Positions 10,134-18,210 of a stretch of 44,082 nucleotides of DNA are shown piece after piece. A program made the position numbers and the translations under genes. The DNA is taken from contig CAJQOS010000063.1 in assembly GCA_905479975.1 (NCBI GenBank), forward strand, positions 1 through 44,082, written 5' to 3'. The DNA comes from an uncultured Puniceicoccaceae bacterium (GTDB lineage: Bacteria; Verrucomicrobiota; Verrucomicrobiia; Opitutales; Coraliomargaritaceae). Below the pieces are notes generated by a model. It was given only the letters and a program-made list of their open reading frames with translations, was not told the DNA's origin and did no database searches. Within the stretch, counting starts at the first letter, position 1. Each line of letters opens with the position of its first letter.

Positions 10134-10535
10134 CTATTTGCGTGCATCAAATGTGCGAACTTCAGAGTAGTCGAGTATGCGGCGATCAGCGGTGATGAGA
10201 GTGTGACTTTCCACACGCGCGCTGGCGACTAGTATGCGATCTGCGGGGTCGGGATGGAAGGGTTCGGGGATGCGGTAAGATTCGGCTGCGATTTCGGGGG
10301 TGAGCGGGTGTGCACGAGTGTTGAAGTGGCGTAGGCTGTCCTCAAACCAAGTGTCGGGAGCTTTGGGGAGTGTGATCCGGTTTTTGAAGGAGAGCTGCGC
10401 GATTTCGAGTGCGGATATGACTGAAATCGCCAATTCGTTTTTCCGGTTGCTCAATAGCTTGAGTGTTTTTGGCCCCAGCGACTCTGGTTGTATGCGAAAC
10501 CAGAGTAGGACGTGCGTATCGAGGAGGTAGCTCAA
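10134..10535 (-). CDS. PIN-domain ribonuclease toxin (VapC type)
   Basis: VapC-type toxins are Mg2+-dependent endoribonucleases that cleave tRNA or rRNA when freed from their antitoxin. The 133-residue product has the four acidic PIN residues: Asp6 in YLLDTHVLLW, Glu44 in SALEIAQL, Asp99 in PDPADRILVA and Asp117 in TADRRI. The LDTHVLLW start and DPADR motif place it in the subgroup paired with Phd/YefM antitoxins. Its start overlaps the antitoxin stop by 4 bp, so translation is coupled. No residue needed for activity is missing, so the toxin is probably functional. The RNA target cannot be deduced from the sequence. Confidence 0.93.
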   Translation of the reverse strand: MSYLLDTHVLLWFRIQPESLGPKTLKLLSNRKNELAISVISALEIAQLSFKNRITLPKAPDTWFEDSLRHFNTRAHPLTPEIAAESYRIPEPFHPDPADRILVASARVESHTLITADRRILDYSEVRTFDARK

Positions 10536-10771
10536 CTGTCGAGTGCCTCCCAGTCGTCGCTGCTATCCGAGTTGACGATGTCTGTGTGGATCGTTGCGTT
10601 TTTTGAGCAGTCGCCAGCAGTTCGCTTGCCTGTCTGCGGGGCGGAGATGGGGACGATCCGTGCGAGTGGTTTGCCCCGTTTGGTGACGATTACCTCTTCG
10701 CCATAGTCGGCGACTTCGTTGAGCACGCCGACGCAATGGGTTTTGAATTCAGAAACGAGTAGTGTTTTCAT
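10532..10771 (-). CDS. Phd/YefM-type antitoxin
   Basis: A 79-residue antitoxin. The N-terminal DNA-binding half contains the family hallmark VSEFKTH...LNEVADYGEEVIVTKRG followed by KPLARIVP. The C-terminal half is polar, probably disordered until it wraps round the toxin, and ends DDWEALDS. Phd/YefM proteins usually dimerise on an operator over their own promoter and repress the pair, more strongly with toxin bound. The 75 bp upstream is the likely site, though I find no clear palindrome. The only purine-rich stretch (GAGGA) abuts the ATG, too close for a normal Shine-Dalgarno. It precedes and overlaps the PIN toxin gene by 4 bp. Confidence 0.92.
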   Translation of the reverse strand: MKTLLVSEFKTHCVGVLNEVADYGEEVIVTKRGKPLARIVPISAPQTGKRTAGDCSKNATIHTDIVNSDSSDDWEALDS

Positions 10772-10846
10772 TCCTCAAACATGGTCTGGTTACTGGACTA
10801 TGTCAAGGCGCTGTCGTAGCTGGCGCATTGCCCGGGGCGCGCGGCT

Positions 10847-11566
10847 CTACCTCTTATTACGCCAAACGTCGCTCTCGAAGCGTTCGCGCTCTTGTTGGAT
10901 GCGGGGGCTGTCGAACAGGGTGCGCAGGTCTTCGGTGGTGCCGATGGGGATGGCTAGTTCGCGTGCGAGCCCTTGTTGGAAGGTCGCGGCAAAGGTGTTG
11001 AAGTTGAATGCGTCGGGGAGTGCGGCTCGATCGATTGAGCCTTGGACGAGGAGGCCTTCGCGGGCGCGCTTCATCGCGGCTCCGGCGATTTTAGCGCCAT
11101 CGGGGCGGATGACGTCGTCGGTGGTGGGCTGGACGAAGCATTGATCTGGGGCGGAATTTTTGGCTGGCGTTTGCCCACACGCTCTTTGGCAGGGGGCCAG
11201 TTGACTTTTAATCAATTGCTCGTTCAGGGCACCTTGGATGCAGCGATGCAGTGTGGCGTAGAGTTCGGTGGCGGGGGTGTGCGCGGCGGGGAGGTCCGTT
11301 TGGATTGCGAGTGCGTAGGTCCAGTCGTTGCGGTGATCGACGATGCCGCCGCCGGTCAGTCGTCTGCAAAGGCGCAGGTCATCGTCGGGAAATGTGGCCT
11401 GCACGTCTGCGATGCGTTGTGTGTAGCCAAAGGTGATTGCGGGTTCTGTCCATCCGTAGTGTCTGAACGCGGCGATGCCTGTGGGGAGTGTGTAGAGCAA
11501 TGAGGCATCGACGGCCATGTTGGTGGCAGCGTCGCCAAAGGCGTTGGGTAGGAGGATGAGCGGCAC
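10847..11566 (-). CDS. Lipoate-protein ligase A family protein (BPL/LPL catalytic domain)
   Basis: Proteins of this family attach or transfer lipoyl/octanoyl groups to lysine of lipoyl domains (E2 and GcvH). Key motifs: NMAVDASLL near the start, the substrate/ATP-binding loop RRLTGGGIVDHRNDWTYAL, and GAKIAGAAMKRAREGLLVQG with the conserved lysine. Starts are ambiguous. The open frame extends to a TTG at 11638 that lies within the upstream reductase gene. I choose the GTG at 11566, 13 bp after that gene's stop, because it begins just before the conserved region; no ATG fits. About 240 residues would be normal for the family. Ligase versus octanoyltransferase activity cannot be separated here. 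It is likely co-transcribed with the RmlD-like gene upstream. Confidence 0.85.
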   Translation of the reverse strand: MPLILLPNAFGDAATNMAVDASLLYTLPTGIAAFRHYGWTEPAITFGYTQRIADVQATFPDDDLRLCRRLTGGGIVDHRNDWTYALAIQTDLPAAHTPATELYATLHRCIQGALNEQLIKSQLAPCQRACGQTPAKNSAPDQCFVQPTTDDVIRPDGAKIAGAAMKRAREGLLVQGSIDRAALPDAFNFNTFAATFQQGLARELAIPIGTTEDLRTLFDSPRIQQERERFESDVWRNKR

Positions 11567-11579
11567 GTCTGGTCGGGGG

Positions 11580-12494
11580 CTATTGGTCGGTTGAGCGCAT
11601 TGGCTCGACGCGGGTGAGCGCTTCGAGTTGCTCTTCAAAGGTGGCTGGCTTTGTTTTTAATTTACTGACGATCGGGTGTAGATTGAAGGTCAGGTTGCTG
11701 GGGCGATCTGCGAACTCGGGATCGTCGCTCTTGCAGGCGGATTGCACGCTGTCGAGTGGCAGGTCGAAATGCTTGAGGATACGTTGTGCCATTTCGAAGC
11801 GGCTCATGGTTTCGGCGCCTGCCCAGTGAAAAATGCCGTGGAGGTCGCGTCGTTCGGTGAGCTCAAGCAGCACTTCGGCGACATTGCTGGCGGAGCAGGG
11901 CTGGCGGATCTCGTCGCAAAAGAGGTTGGGCGTTTCGCCGCGTTCGATGGCGGCTAGGAGTTTTTCGTGCAGGCTGCGCTGGCCGGTTACGCTGTTGCCC
12001 ATGAGAATCGGAATACGGAGGACAACGGGGTCTTCGGGATTGTGCTTCAGCACTTCGCGCTCTGCCATGAGCTTGGTTTGCCCATAGAGATTGGTCGGGC
12101 AGGGCATGTCGGTGGAGCGGTAGGGCTCGGCGGAGTGGCCGTCGAACACCATGTCGGTGGAGATGTGTAGGAAGCGGGCGCCGAGGTGTGTCGAGAGCTG
12201 CGAGAGGTGACGCGGGAGCGCGACGTTGATTTTCTCGGCGAGTTTGGCGTCGGCATCGACGTCGGCTGGCGAAGAGATTGCGGCGCAGTTGACGATTGCA
12301 TCTGGCCAGAGCTCCATCGCGAGGGCGGTGAGTTGTTCGAAGTCTTGTGCATCGATCTGGATGCTTTGCTCGATGCCGCGAGCGGCAGGTTCTGTGCTGT
12401 TATACAGTGCGATGACTGTATGTCCGCGACGTGTGGCGGCTTCAGCGTAGGCATTTCCGAGAAGGCCTGAGGCTCCGGTAAGTAGAATTTTCAT
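11580..12494 (-). CDS. SDR family reductase, RmlD-like (dTDP-4-dehydrorhamnose reductase family)
   Basis: An extended short-chain dehydrogenase of the RmlD/sugar-nucleotide reductase group. The Rossmann nucleotide-binding motif LLTGASGLLG is at residues 4-13 from the ATG at 12494. NCAA lies in the middle, followed by STDMVFDG and the catalytic Tyr-x3-Lys in YGQTKLMAE. The frame continues upstream to a TTG at 12536, but MKILLTGASG is the natural start. True RmlD sits with rmlA/B/C, which are absent here, so the substrate is uncertain; it could act on another nucleotide sugar. The gene is divergent from hisC with 68 bp between the start codons, which must hold both promoters. The lipoate ligase gene follows 13 bp after its stop. 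Confidence 0.85.
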   Translation of the reverse strand: MKILLTGASGLLGNAYAEAATRRGHTVIALYNSTEPAARGIEQSIQIDAQDFEQLTALAMELWPDAIVNCAAISSPADVDADAKLAEKINVALPRHLSQLSTHLGARFLHISTDMVFDGHSAEPYRSTDMPCPTNLYGQTKLMAEREVLKHNPEDPVVLRIPILMGNSVTGQRSLHEKLLAAIERGETPNLFCDEIRQPCSASNVAEVLLELTERRDLHGIFHWAGAETMSRFEMAQRILKHFDLPLDSVQSACKSDDPEFADRPSNLTFNLHPIVSKLKTKPATFEEQLEALTRVEPMRSTDQ

Positions 12495-12562
12495 AAGTGT
12501 GGGTTGCTGGTTTTTGTTGCAATCGGCCTTTGGCAACGCAAGTTCAAAGCCGAATTATATCA

Positions 12563-13678
12563 ATGAAATACGCTGAACTCGCGAATGCCGGTGTGCATAA
12601 ACAACCGGTCTATGAGCCCGGAAAACCAATCGAGACTGTTGCCCGAGAGTATGGGCTCGATCCTGCTAATATTGCTAAACTGGCCTCGAATGAGAACCCG
12701 TTTGGTGCTTCGCCGAAGGCAATTGCCGCTGCGACGGATGCGCTGCAAAGTGCGCATCTGTATCCGGATGGGAATTGCCATGATCTGCGCGAGAAGCTCG
12801 CGAAGGCTCGTGGTGTTTCGCCAGAGTCGATTTTGATCGGCAATGGGTCGAATGAAATTATCGAGCTGCTGGGGCATGCATTTTTGCGCCCTGGGCTGGA
12901 AGTGGTGATGGGGGCGCAGGCCTTTATCGTCTATAAATTGGTGGCGAAGTTGTTTGGTGCGACGCCGGTTGAAGTGCCGATGTCTGAGTTTGGGCATGAT
13001 CTTGACGCGATGTTGGCGGCGGTGACGGAGCGCACGCGTTTGTTGTTTGTGGCGAGCCCGAATAATCCGACTGGGATTGCGAACGCGGAGGCCGATTTGT
13101 TGAAGTTGGCGGAAGAGTTGCCAGAGCATGTGATCCTTTGTTTGGATGAGGCGTATGCGGAGTATTTGGACAAAGCGCCGGATTTATCGGCAGCGATCCA
13201 TGCCGGGCGCAAGGTCGTGTGTCTGCGGACTTTTTCGAAGATTTACGGTCTCGGTGGTTTGCGTGTGGGCTATGCGTATGGTGATCCGGAGTTGATCGCG
13301 CTGCTGCATCGGGTGCGTCAGCCGTTTAATGTGAATTCGGTGGCGCAGGCTGCGGCGACGGCGGCGTTGGATGACTTGGAGTTTGTTGAAATGTGTCGCA
13401 CGGAGAATGGGGCTGGTCGCAAGGTATTATGCGAGGGGCTTGCTGCGTTGGGCTGCGGTGCTATTGGAGGTGCGGCGAATTTTGTTTTGAGTCGAGTTGG
13501 GGATGGCATGGCTGTGTTCGAGGCATTGCAGAGTCGCGGTATTATCGTGCGCCCACTGGCGCCTTATGGAATGCCTGAGTATGTGCGTATTACAATTGGA
13601 CGTAGTGATGAGAACGAGCGTTTGTTGAGCACTCTGAGTGAGTTGCTTGAGAGTGGTGAGGTCGCGAGCGTCCGATGA
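12563..13678 (+). CDS. hisC: Histidinol-phosphate aminotransferase
   Basis: This is a PLP-dependent fold-I enzyme that converts imidazole acetol phosphate and glutamate to histidinol phosphate in histidine biosynthesis. It is 371 residues from the ATG at 12563; an upstream GTG in the same frame adds 22 residues of unlikely sequence. Motifs: KLASNENPFGASP near the N terminus, YPDGNCHDLREKLA, SPNNPTG, the LDEAYAEY block, and the PLP lysine in TFSKIYGLGGLRVGYAYG. The conserved arginine region VRITIGRSDENE lies near the C terminus. Some HisC homologues also act on aromatic amino acids. No other his gene is adjacent. Its last four bases overlap the start of the CNNM/CBS gene (ATGA), implying translational coupling of two functionally unrelated proteins. 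Confidence 0.95.
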   Translation: MKYAELANAGVHKQPVYEPGKPIETVAREYGLDPANIAKLASNENPFGASPKAIAAATDALQSAHLYPDGNCHDLREKLAKARGVSPESILIGNGSNEIIELLGHAFLRPGLEVVMGAQAFIVYKLVAKLFGATPVEVPMSEFGHDLDAMLAAVTERTRLLFVASPNNPTGIANAEADLLKLAEELPEHVILCLDEAYAEYLDKAPDLSAAIHAGRKVVCLRTFSKIYGLGGLRVGYAYGDPELIALLHRVRQPFNVNSVAQAAATAALDDLEFVEMCRTENGAGRKVLCEGLAALGCGAIGGAANFVLSRVGDGMAVFEALQSRGIIVRPLAPYGMPEYVRITIGRSDENERLLSTLSELLESGEVASVR

Positions 13679-14964
13679 GTGCGGCGTGGATTGATTTTCT
13701 CGTTTCATTGAGCGCAGTGGCGCTGATGCTGGTGTTGCATGCGTTTCTGGTGATGTGTGAGATCAGCCTGGTGAAGTTCCGCTACGGTGGGGTGAGTGGG
13801 CAATCGCTGGAGCACTTGAAGCGTCGCCGTGGGATTGCTCGGTTGATTCAAAATAGTGATCAGACGGGGCGCACAGTTCGTTTTAGTAAGACGCTCTGCA
13901 CGGTGGCCGTTGGTTTACTGTTGATGCCAGTGGTGAGCGATTTTTTTGGCTTGTTTGGATCGGCGCACGTGCCGGATCGGTGGTTGGTGGTGTTGCTCTC
14001 CTTTGCGTGTGCGACATCGGTGCATTTTCTGTTCGCTGAGATTTTTCCGCGGGGTTTGGCGATGCGAGATCCAGTGAAAGCGATTCAGGGTTCCTATCGG
14101 GTGTTGTGGGTGTTTCAGATTTTGACGCTGCCTGGGATGCTCTTCTTTCGCAGCTTGAAGCGGGTGCTGTTTCGCCGACTTGGAGTCGATGTGGAGGATG
14201 AGCTGAATCCGTTGGATTTGGATGTGCAGATTCGGGCGATGGGGGAGGATAGCCATGCGCTCTCGCCTGTGGTGCGGAAAATTGTGAATCGCACGCTACA
14301 GATGCAGGAGTTGGTTGTTCAGGATGTGTTGCTGCCGCGCAGTCAGGTGGTGATTTGCGATTTGGAGGAGGATTTGGAGGCGAACTTGAAGGTGATGAAG
14401 CAGGCCGGGCATACGCGTTTTCCGCTGTGTCGTGGCAATTTGGACGACTGTGTCGGCATCCTGCATATCAAGGATATGTTTCGCTGGAGTGGTGCTGCTG
14501 AGGATCTCGACCCGATGAAGCTTAAGCGTAATGTTGCGATGTTTGATTTGGAAACGCCTTTGGAGGAGGCGTTGGAGCGTATGTTGCGTGCGAAGTTTCA
14601 CATGGCGCTCGCTGTGGATGAATTCGGTGGAATCGTCGGCGTCGTGACCTTCGAGAGTATTTTGGAAGAGCTCGTTGGCGAAATTCAGGATGAATTTGAC
14701 AGTGAGGAGGAGCAGATTCGAGCGCTCCGGGCTCCGGATACGTATCGGATTTCGGGGCTGACGCCGATTCACGATCTAGAAGAGTCGTTGGGCTTAGAGA
14801 TCGAGAATGAGGAGGTCTCGACCTTTGGCGGTTTGATCACCGGGGAACTGGGGCGTATTCCAGCGCGTGGCGATACTTTGTCGATTGCTGGGATGCAGAT
14901 TATGATCGATGAGGTCGATGAGCGGCGGGTGATTGCGGCTCGAGTCGTTTACAGTCGTGCGTAG
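13675..14964 (+). CDS. CNNM transmembrane / CBS-pair / CorC_HlyC domain protein (hemolysin family)
   Basis: A 429-residue inner-membrane protein of the UPF0053/CorC family, whose members are linked to Mg2+/Co2+ efflux or divalent cation homeostasis. The N-terminal CNNM domain has three or four hydrophobic helices (about 7-29, 75-90, 98-118, 140-155), with the motif FAEIFPRGLAMRDP in place of the common E-x-x-PK. Two CBS motifs follow (VLLPRSQVVICDLEEDLEAN; LALAVDEFGGIVGVVTFESI reads here as MALAVDEFGGIVGVV, about 315-335). The C-terminal CorC domain (YRISGLTPIHDLEESLGL to VVYSRA) ends the protein. It overlaps hisC by 4 bp. The label hemolysin is historical; I see no toxin feature. Confidence 0.92.
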   Translation: MSAAWIDFLVSLSAVALMLVLHAFLVMCEISLVKFRYGGVSGQSLEHLKRRRGIARLIQNSDQTGRTVRFSKTLCTVAVGLLLMPVVSDFFGLFGSAHVPDRWLVVLLSFACATSVHFLFAEIFPRGLAMRDPVKAIQGSYRVLWVFQILTLPGMLFFRSLKRVLFRRLGVDVEDELNPLDLDVQIRAMGEDSHALSPVVRKIVNRTLQMQELVVQDVLLPRSQVVICDLEEDLEANLKVMKQAGHTRFPLCRGNLDDCVGILHIKDMFRWSGAAEDLDPMKLKRNVAMFDLETPLEEALERMLRAKFHMALAVDEFGGIVGVVTFESILEELVGEIQDEFDSEEEQIRALRAPDTYRISGLTPIHDLEESLGLEIENEEVSTFGGLITGELGRIPARGDTLSIAGMQIMIDEVDERRVIAARVVYSRA

Positions 14965-15047
14965 GCGAATTAGGAGTGTCGCCCTGTAGGTGCTTTGCCG
15001 GGAGTGGCCTGCGCTTTCTGCGATTCGTGGCCTCGAGGGAGTGCTCT

Positions 15048-16778
15048 CTAGGAGTCTAAGGTTTGTAAATTCTGGGAGTTCTCACGCAGGATCGCGCTGA
15101 GCTGGAGCAATAGGCTTTCGCGATCTGGCGTGAAGATGAAGCGGTCGCTGCCGAGCTTTTGATAGGCTTCGACGAGGAGTTCCATTTGTGGGCGGCGCAT
15201 CTGTAGGAGGCGTGTCAGTAGGCGATTGAGGTTCTCCGTATTGCCCAGTTCGAGTTCAACTCTGATGAGTTCGGATAGGATCTTCTGATTGGCAGGGGTT
15301 CTGTGGTAGGCCGTGGTCAGTATCTTTCGTGCTTGCGGGCTTCTATCCGTGTTGGAGAAGCGGCGTGCTACGGCGAGGTAGGTCTGTGGAGGATTGTTTG
15401 TTTCGTCGATGAAGTGCTGTAGGTAGATCTCTCCTAGGTCTGGGCGATTGATGCCGTATGATGCGACTGCACGAAGGCTGTTGAAAATCGCCCATCGTTT
15501 GGTCAGCCAGTCTGGACGCTCCTTTAGGAGCTCTTCGGAGAAGCTGAGGGCGCCCTCGTAGTCTTTACTGACTAGATGAGACTCGATCAGAAGTAGGGCG
15601 AAGGCATCCACGGCGAATTCGTTTTCGAGTGCTTCTTCGTAGGTGCGGCGGGCTAGGTCGATGTTGCCGGTGTCTGCTGCGAAGTTGGCGAGCGCTTGGA
15701 GTGCGCTTTCGTCGTCGCGGAATTGCTTCAGCATTCGTTGCGTTTCGCGTTGTTCGCGTTCAAGGTCTCCGGATTTGTTATAGATATAGAGGAGCTCGAG
15801 TCGTGGTGCTGCGCTGAGTGGGTCTTTGACGTTGCGAAGGATCGCGTAGCGACGTGCCTTATCGACTTCTCCCATTTCGCGGTGATAGCGGCTGAGTTGC
15901 ATTAGCAGTGGCTCAGAATTTGGGAATCGGCGCAGCGAATGCTCCATCTTGGTGATCGCTGAGATTTGATTGCCGCGATCCCAGCTGATTTGGGAGGAGA
16001 GTAGGAGCCCTTCGAGGGACTCGATCAGATTATATGAGATGATATAGTCATCGGCCTGATCGTAGTTGCCGCGCAGGTAGTTGGCGTTGGCTGCGCCAAA
16101 GGCCAAGGTGCGATTGATGTCGGTGAGGTCGGGCTCTTCTGGGAGGTATTTGTCGGCTAGTTCTTGGATTTGCTCGTCCATTTGGTGGCGAAGCAAGACG
16201 CGAAGTGTTTGTTTGAGATAGTCGAGGTCCTCGATGCCTCCTAAATCAAGGCCTTTGAGCATTAGGTCTGCGGCAATGTCTGCGCGCTTGATTGCGAGTT
16301 CGTAGAATTCCGCGAGCACTCTGCGCCCCTCTAGATTTGCAGGGGAGCGAGTGACCCCGAGGCGCAGTAGGCGAAGCGCATCTCGGTAGTTGCCTTCCTT
16401 TATTTCTGCGAGCCCGCTCTTGATGTGATAGTCTCCCATCTCCTTGCGGTGCTCATCCATGCGGAAGGGGAGGCTCATCATTCCTGTAAAGGTCACTTCA
16501 TCGAAGTCCTTTTTGTATTTGAAATAACCGTAAAGCGCTCCTGCTGTCGCAATCCAGCTAGCAATGAATAATACCATCAGGGTTGAGAAAATTCGCCCCC
16601 ATCGCACTGCGATGTGTATGCGCCCGTCGGCTCCCTTGCGTTGCACGACGAATCCGAGTAGGATGGGCTTTTCGCGTAGGATGGGATTTCTTGTTCGTCT
16701 TTGGTGTTGTGTCGACATTTTGAGTAATGGGGTATTTCTATCCTTGAAGGTAGAGTAGAATTGATGGAATTTGTGCAT
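15048..16778 (-). CDS. Membrane-anchored TPR-like repeat protein next to the exopolysaccharide locus
   Basis: The 576-residue product has a basic cytoplasmic N terminus of about 60 residues. A single transmembrane helix follows (about 63-85, IFSTLMVLFIASWIATAGAL), then a long alpha-helical domain of degenerate tetratricopeptide-like repeats (for example YHIKSGLAEIKEGNYRDALR and AGDTGN-type turns such as AADTGNIDLARRTYEEALEN). TPR proteins of this topology are scaffolds, and similar ones occur in exopolysaccharide and PEP-CTERM loci. It is transcribed divergently from the beta-barrel/wza/wzc genes across a 137 bp AT-rich gap, so joint regulation is likely. An alternative ATG at 16718 would shorten it by 20 residues; neither start has a Shine-Dalgarno. 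The specific function is unknown. Confidence 0.85.
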   Translation of the reverse strand: MHKFHQFYSTFKDRNTPLLKMSTQHQRRTRNPILREKPILLGFVVQRKGADGRIHIAVRWGRIFSTLMVLFIASWIATAGALYGYFKYKKDFDEVTFTGMMSLPFRMDEHRKEMGDYHIKSGLAEIKEGNYRDALRLLRLGVTRSPANLEGRRVLAEFYELAIKRADIAADLMLKGLDLGGIEDLDYLKQTLRVLLRHQMDEQIQELADKYLPEEPDLTDINRTLAFGAANANYLRGNYDQADDYIISYNLIESLEGLLLSSQISWDRGNQISAITKMEHSLRRFPNSEPLLMQLSRYHREMGEVDKARRYAILRNVKDPLSAAPRLELLYIYNKSGDLEREQRETQRMLKQFRDDESALQALANFAADTGNIDLARRTYEEALENEFAVDAFALLLIESHLVSKDYEGALSFSEELLKERPDWLTKRWAIFNSLRAVASYGINRPDLGEIYLQHFIDETNNPPQTYLAVARRFSNTDRSPQARKILTTAYHRTPANQKILSELIRVELELGNTENLNRLLTRLLQMRRPQMELLVEAYQKLGSDRFIFTPDRESLLLQLSAILRENSQNLQTLDS

Positions 16779-16838
16779 GCCGCCAAGCCCAAATAAGTAA
16801 CTCTTTCGGGTTGCAGTCTGAAAAATAGCCTCCTAATA

Positions 16839-16868
16839 TTGTTTAGAAATAGTATTCTACTTTATTAT
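16839..16868 (+). promoter_or_regulatory. Candidate sigma70-type promoter of the exopolysaccharide export operon
   Basis: The gap between the two divergent genes is strikingly AT-rich. TTGTTT at 16839-16844 and TATTAT at 16863-16868 are separated by 18 bp, giving fair -35 and -10 matches about 48 bp before the beta-barrel gene start. This is a pattern match only; the AT-richness makes chance matches likely. A minus-strand promoter for the TPR gene should lie in the same gap. Confidence 0.3.
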
Positions 16869-16915
16869 ATTTAACATCTACAGCCTTTTAGCTTTAGACC
16901 CCACTCGTGAATTAC

Positions 16916-18148
16916 ATGAAAATTAAAGAGTCTCTCCTTCTCGCTACGCTCGCGCCACTAGCGGGCTTGTTTACTGCTGCTCAAGCGGCGCCACTCGTTT
17001 CGATCGGTGATAATGTGGATGTTTTCTTTAACGGATCGTCCTCTTTGCAGTGGCAGTCGAATGTGTTCAACGATGAGGATGACGAGCAAGATGATCTGAA
17101 GTTCACGGTGTCGCCGGGTTTTGAGGTCAATGTGGGGCGCGGCGTTTCCAATCTGGATCTGAGTATTATCACTCGGTATGACATCATTCGCTATGATGAC
17201 TTGTCTGATCTGGATAATGAACTTTTCCATATCAAAGCGATCAGTTCCTACAAGTCCAGCCGTTGGGATGTGAATGGCTTGGTGAGCTTTGATGAGAGTC
17301 AGTCGACGACCGGGGACGGGAATGATAATCGTAGGGGCAGGTTGACCGAGTCTGATAATACTGCAGCGCGTTTAAATGGTGAGTATCGCCTGTCGCCGAA
17401 GTTCAGTGTCGGTTCTGGTGTGAACTACTCGGATCGTGAATATACCTCGGATGATACCTTGGCGGACCGCGAGACATATACTGTTCCGGTGGATATTTTC
17501 TATGAGCTAACACCCAAGGTGGATCTGAGTATTGGCTATCAGTATACCACGTCAGATGTCGGCAGCACGCAGAATGGCGATACGACTAATGGATTTTATG
17601 TTGGGAGCTACGATACTGAGGGGCACTTCTTTAATGTCGGCGCACGTGGTAATCTTTTGCCGAAGTTGAGTGGTTTCTTTAAGGTGGGTTATCGCACCAA
17701 CGATTCCGATGATTCCGATATTCGCCGTTATAGTGGCGGAGTGTTGACTCCGGACAGCACGAATCGTGATTCCAGTGGCACGATGGGCTTGGATGCTGAC
17801 TTTACCTATCTTGCGACGCCTAAGGTGACCACGGCGCTTCGCTTGCACCGCGGGTTTGGTATCGGCGGTCAGGGGCAGTCTACTGAAAACACTTCTGCGG
17901 ACCTGAGTGCGAGCTATTCGATTAATACGAATTATTCTGCGAGTGCGAATTTTGGTTACACCCTTCGCGAGTATGACGAAAGTGATCGTGAAGATAATGT
18001 GTATCGCACCGGCCTGCGCTTGTCGTATGTGCCCAATCAATACTGGCGCTTTAGCACTGGCTATCGTTACTCGGAGAATGACTCAGACCGGAAAGGGCAG
18101 AGTTATGAGTCTCATACCATTGATCTGACTGCATCGCTTCGCTACTAA
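16916..18148 (+). CDS. Outer-membrane beta-barrel protein of exopolysaccharide locus
   Basis: A 410-residue exported protein: signal peptide (MKIKESLLLATL...AQA), then alternating short amphipathic strands and Asp/Asn/Ser-rich loops. It ends in an outer-membrane insertion-type C terminus (HTIDLTASLRY, final aromatic residue). Sixteen or more strands are plausible. Loops such as DEDDEQDD and SDDSD are very acidic and could bind Ca2+ or interact with the exported polymer. Beta-barrels of this kind accompany Wza/Wzc in several exosortase- or EPS-linked loci and may serve as the outer-membrane channel partner. That role is inferred from position. I chose ATG 16916 over GTG 16907 because it starts the signal peptide directly. 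A strong terminator lies between this gene and the wza-like gene. Confidence 0.85.
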   Translation: MKIKESLLLATLAPLAGLFTAAQAAPLVSIGDNVDVFFNGSSSLQWQSNVFNDEDDEQDDLKFTVSPGFEVNVGRGVSNLDLSIITRYDIIRYDDLSDLDNELFHIKAISSYKSSRWDVNGLVSFDESQSTTGDGNDNRRGRLTESDNTAARLNGEYRLSPKFSVGSGVNYSDREYTSDDTLADRETYTVPVDIFYELTPKVDLSIGYQYTTSDVGSTQNGDTTNGFYVGSYDTEGHFFNVGARGNLLPKLSGFFKVGYRTNDSDDSDIRRYSGGVLTPDSTNRDSSGTMGLDADFTYLATPKVTTALRLHRGFGIGGQGQSTENTSADLSASYSINTNYSASANFGYTLREYDESDREDNVYRTGLRLSYVPNQYWRFSTGYRYSENDSDRKGQSYESHTIDLTASLRY

Positions 18149-18177
18149 TAATTGAACTTGTTCCCGTCCTTCGGGTC

Positions 18178-18205
18178 AAAATGCCTCTCTTTAGAGGCAT
18201 TTTTT
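18178..18205 (+). terminator. Rho-independent terminator directly before the wza-like start codon
   Basis: A perfect 8-bp stem ATGCCTCT/AGAGGCAT (18181-18188 and 18193-18200) with loop CTTT is extended by A:T pairs and followed by TTTTT. It ends only 5 bp before the ATG at 18211. It should end most transcripts of the beta-barrel gene, yet the downstream wza/wzc genes share the strand and have no obvious promoter of their own. Partial read-through or anti-termination may therefore set the ratio of the products. Confidence 0.85.
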
Positions 18206-18210
18206 AATTT

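Noticed and set aside
11567..11638. N-terminal extension of the lipoate ligase to TTG 11638
   Set aside because: It would overlap the upstream reductase gene by 59 bp, adds non-conserved residues and has no ribosome binding site.
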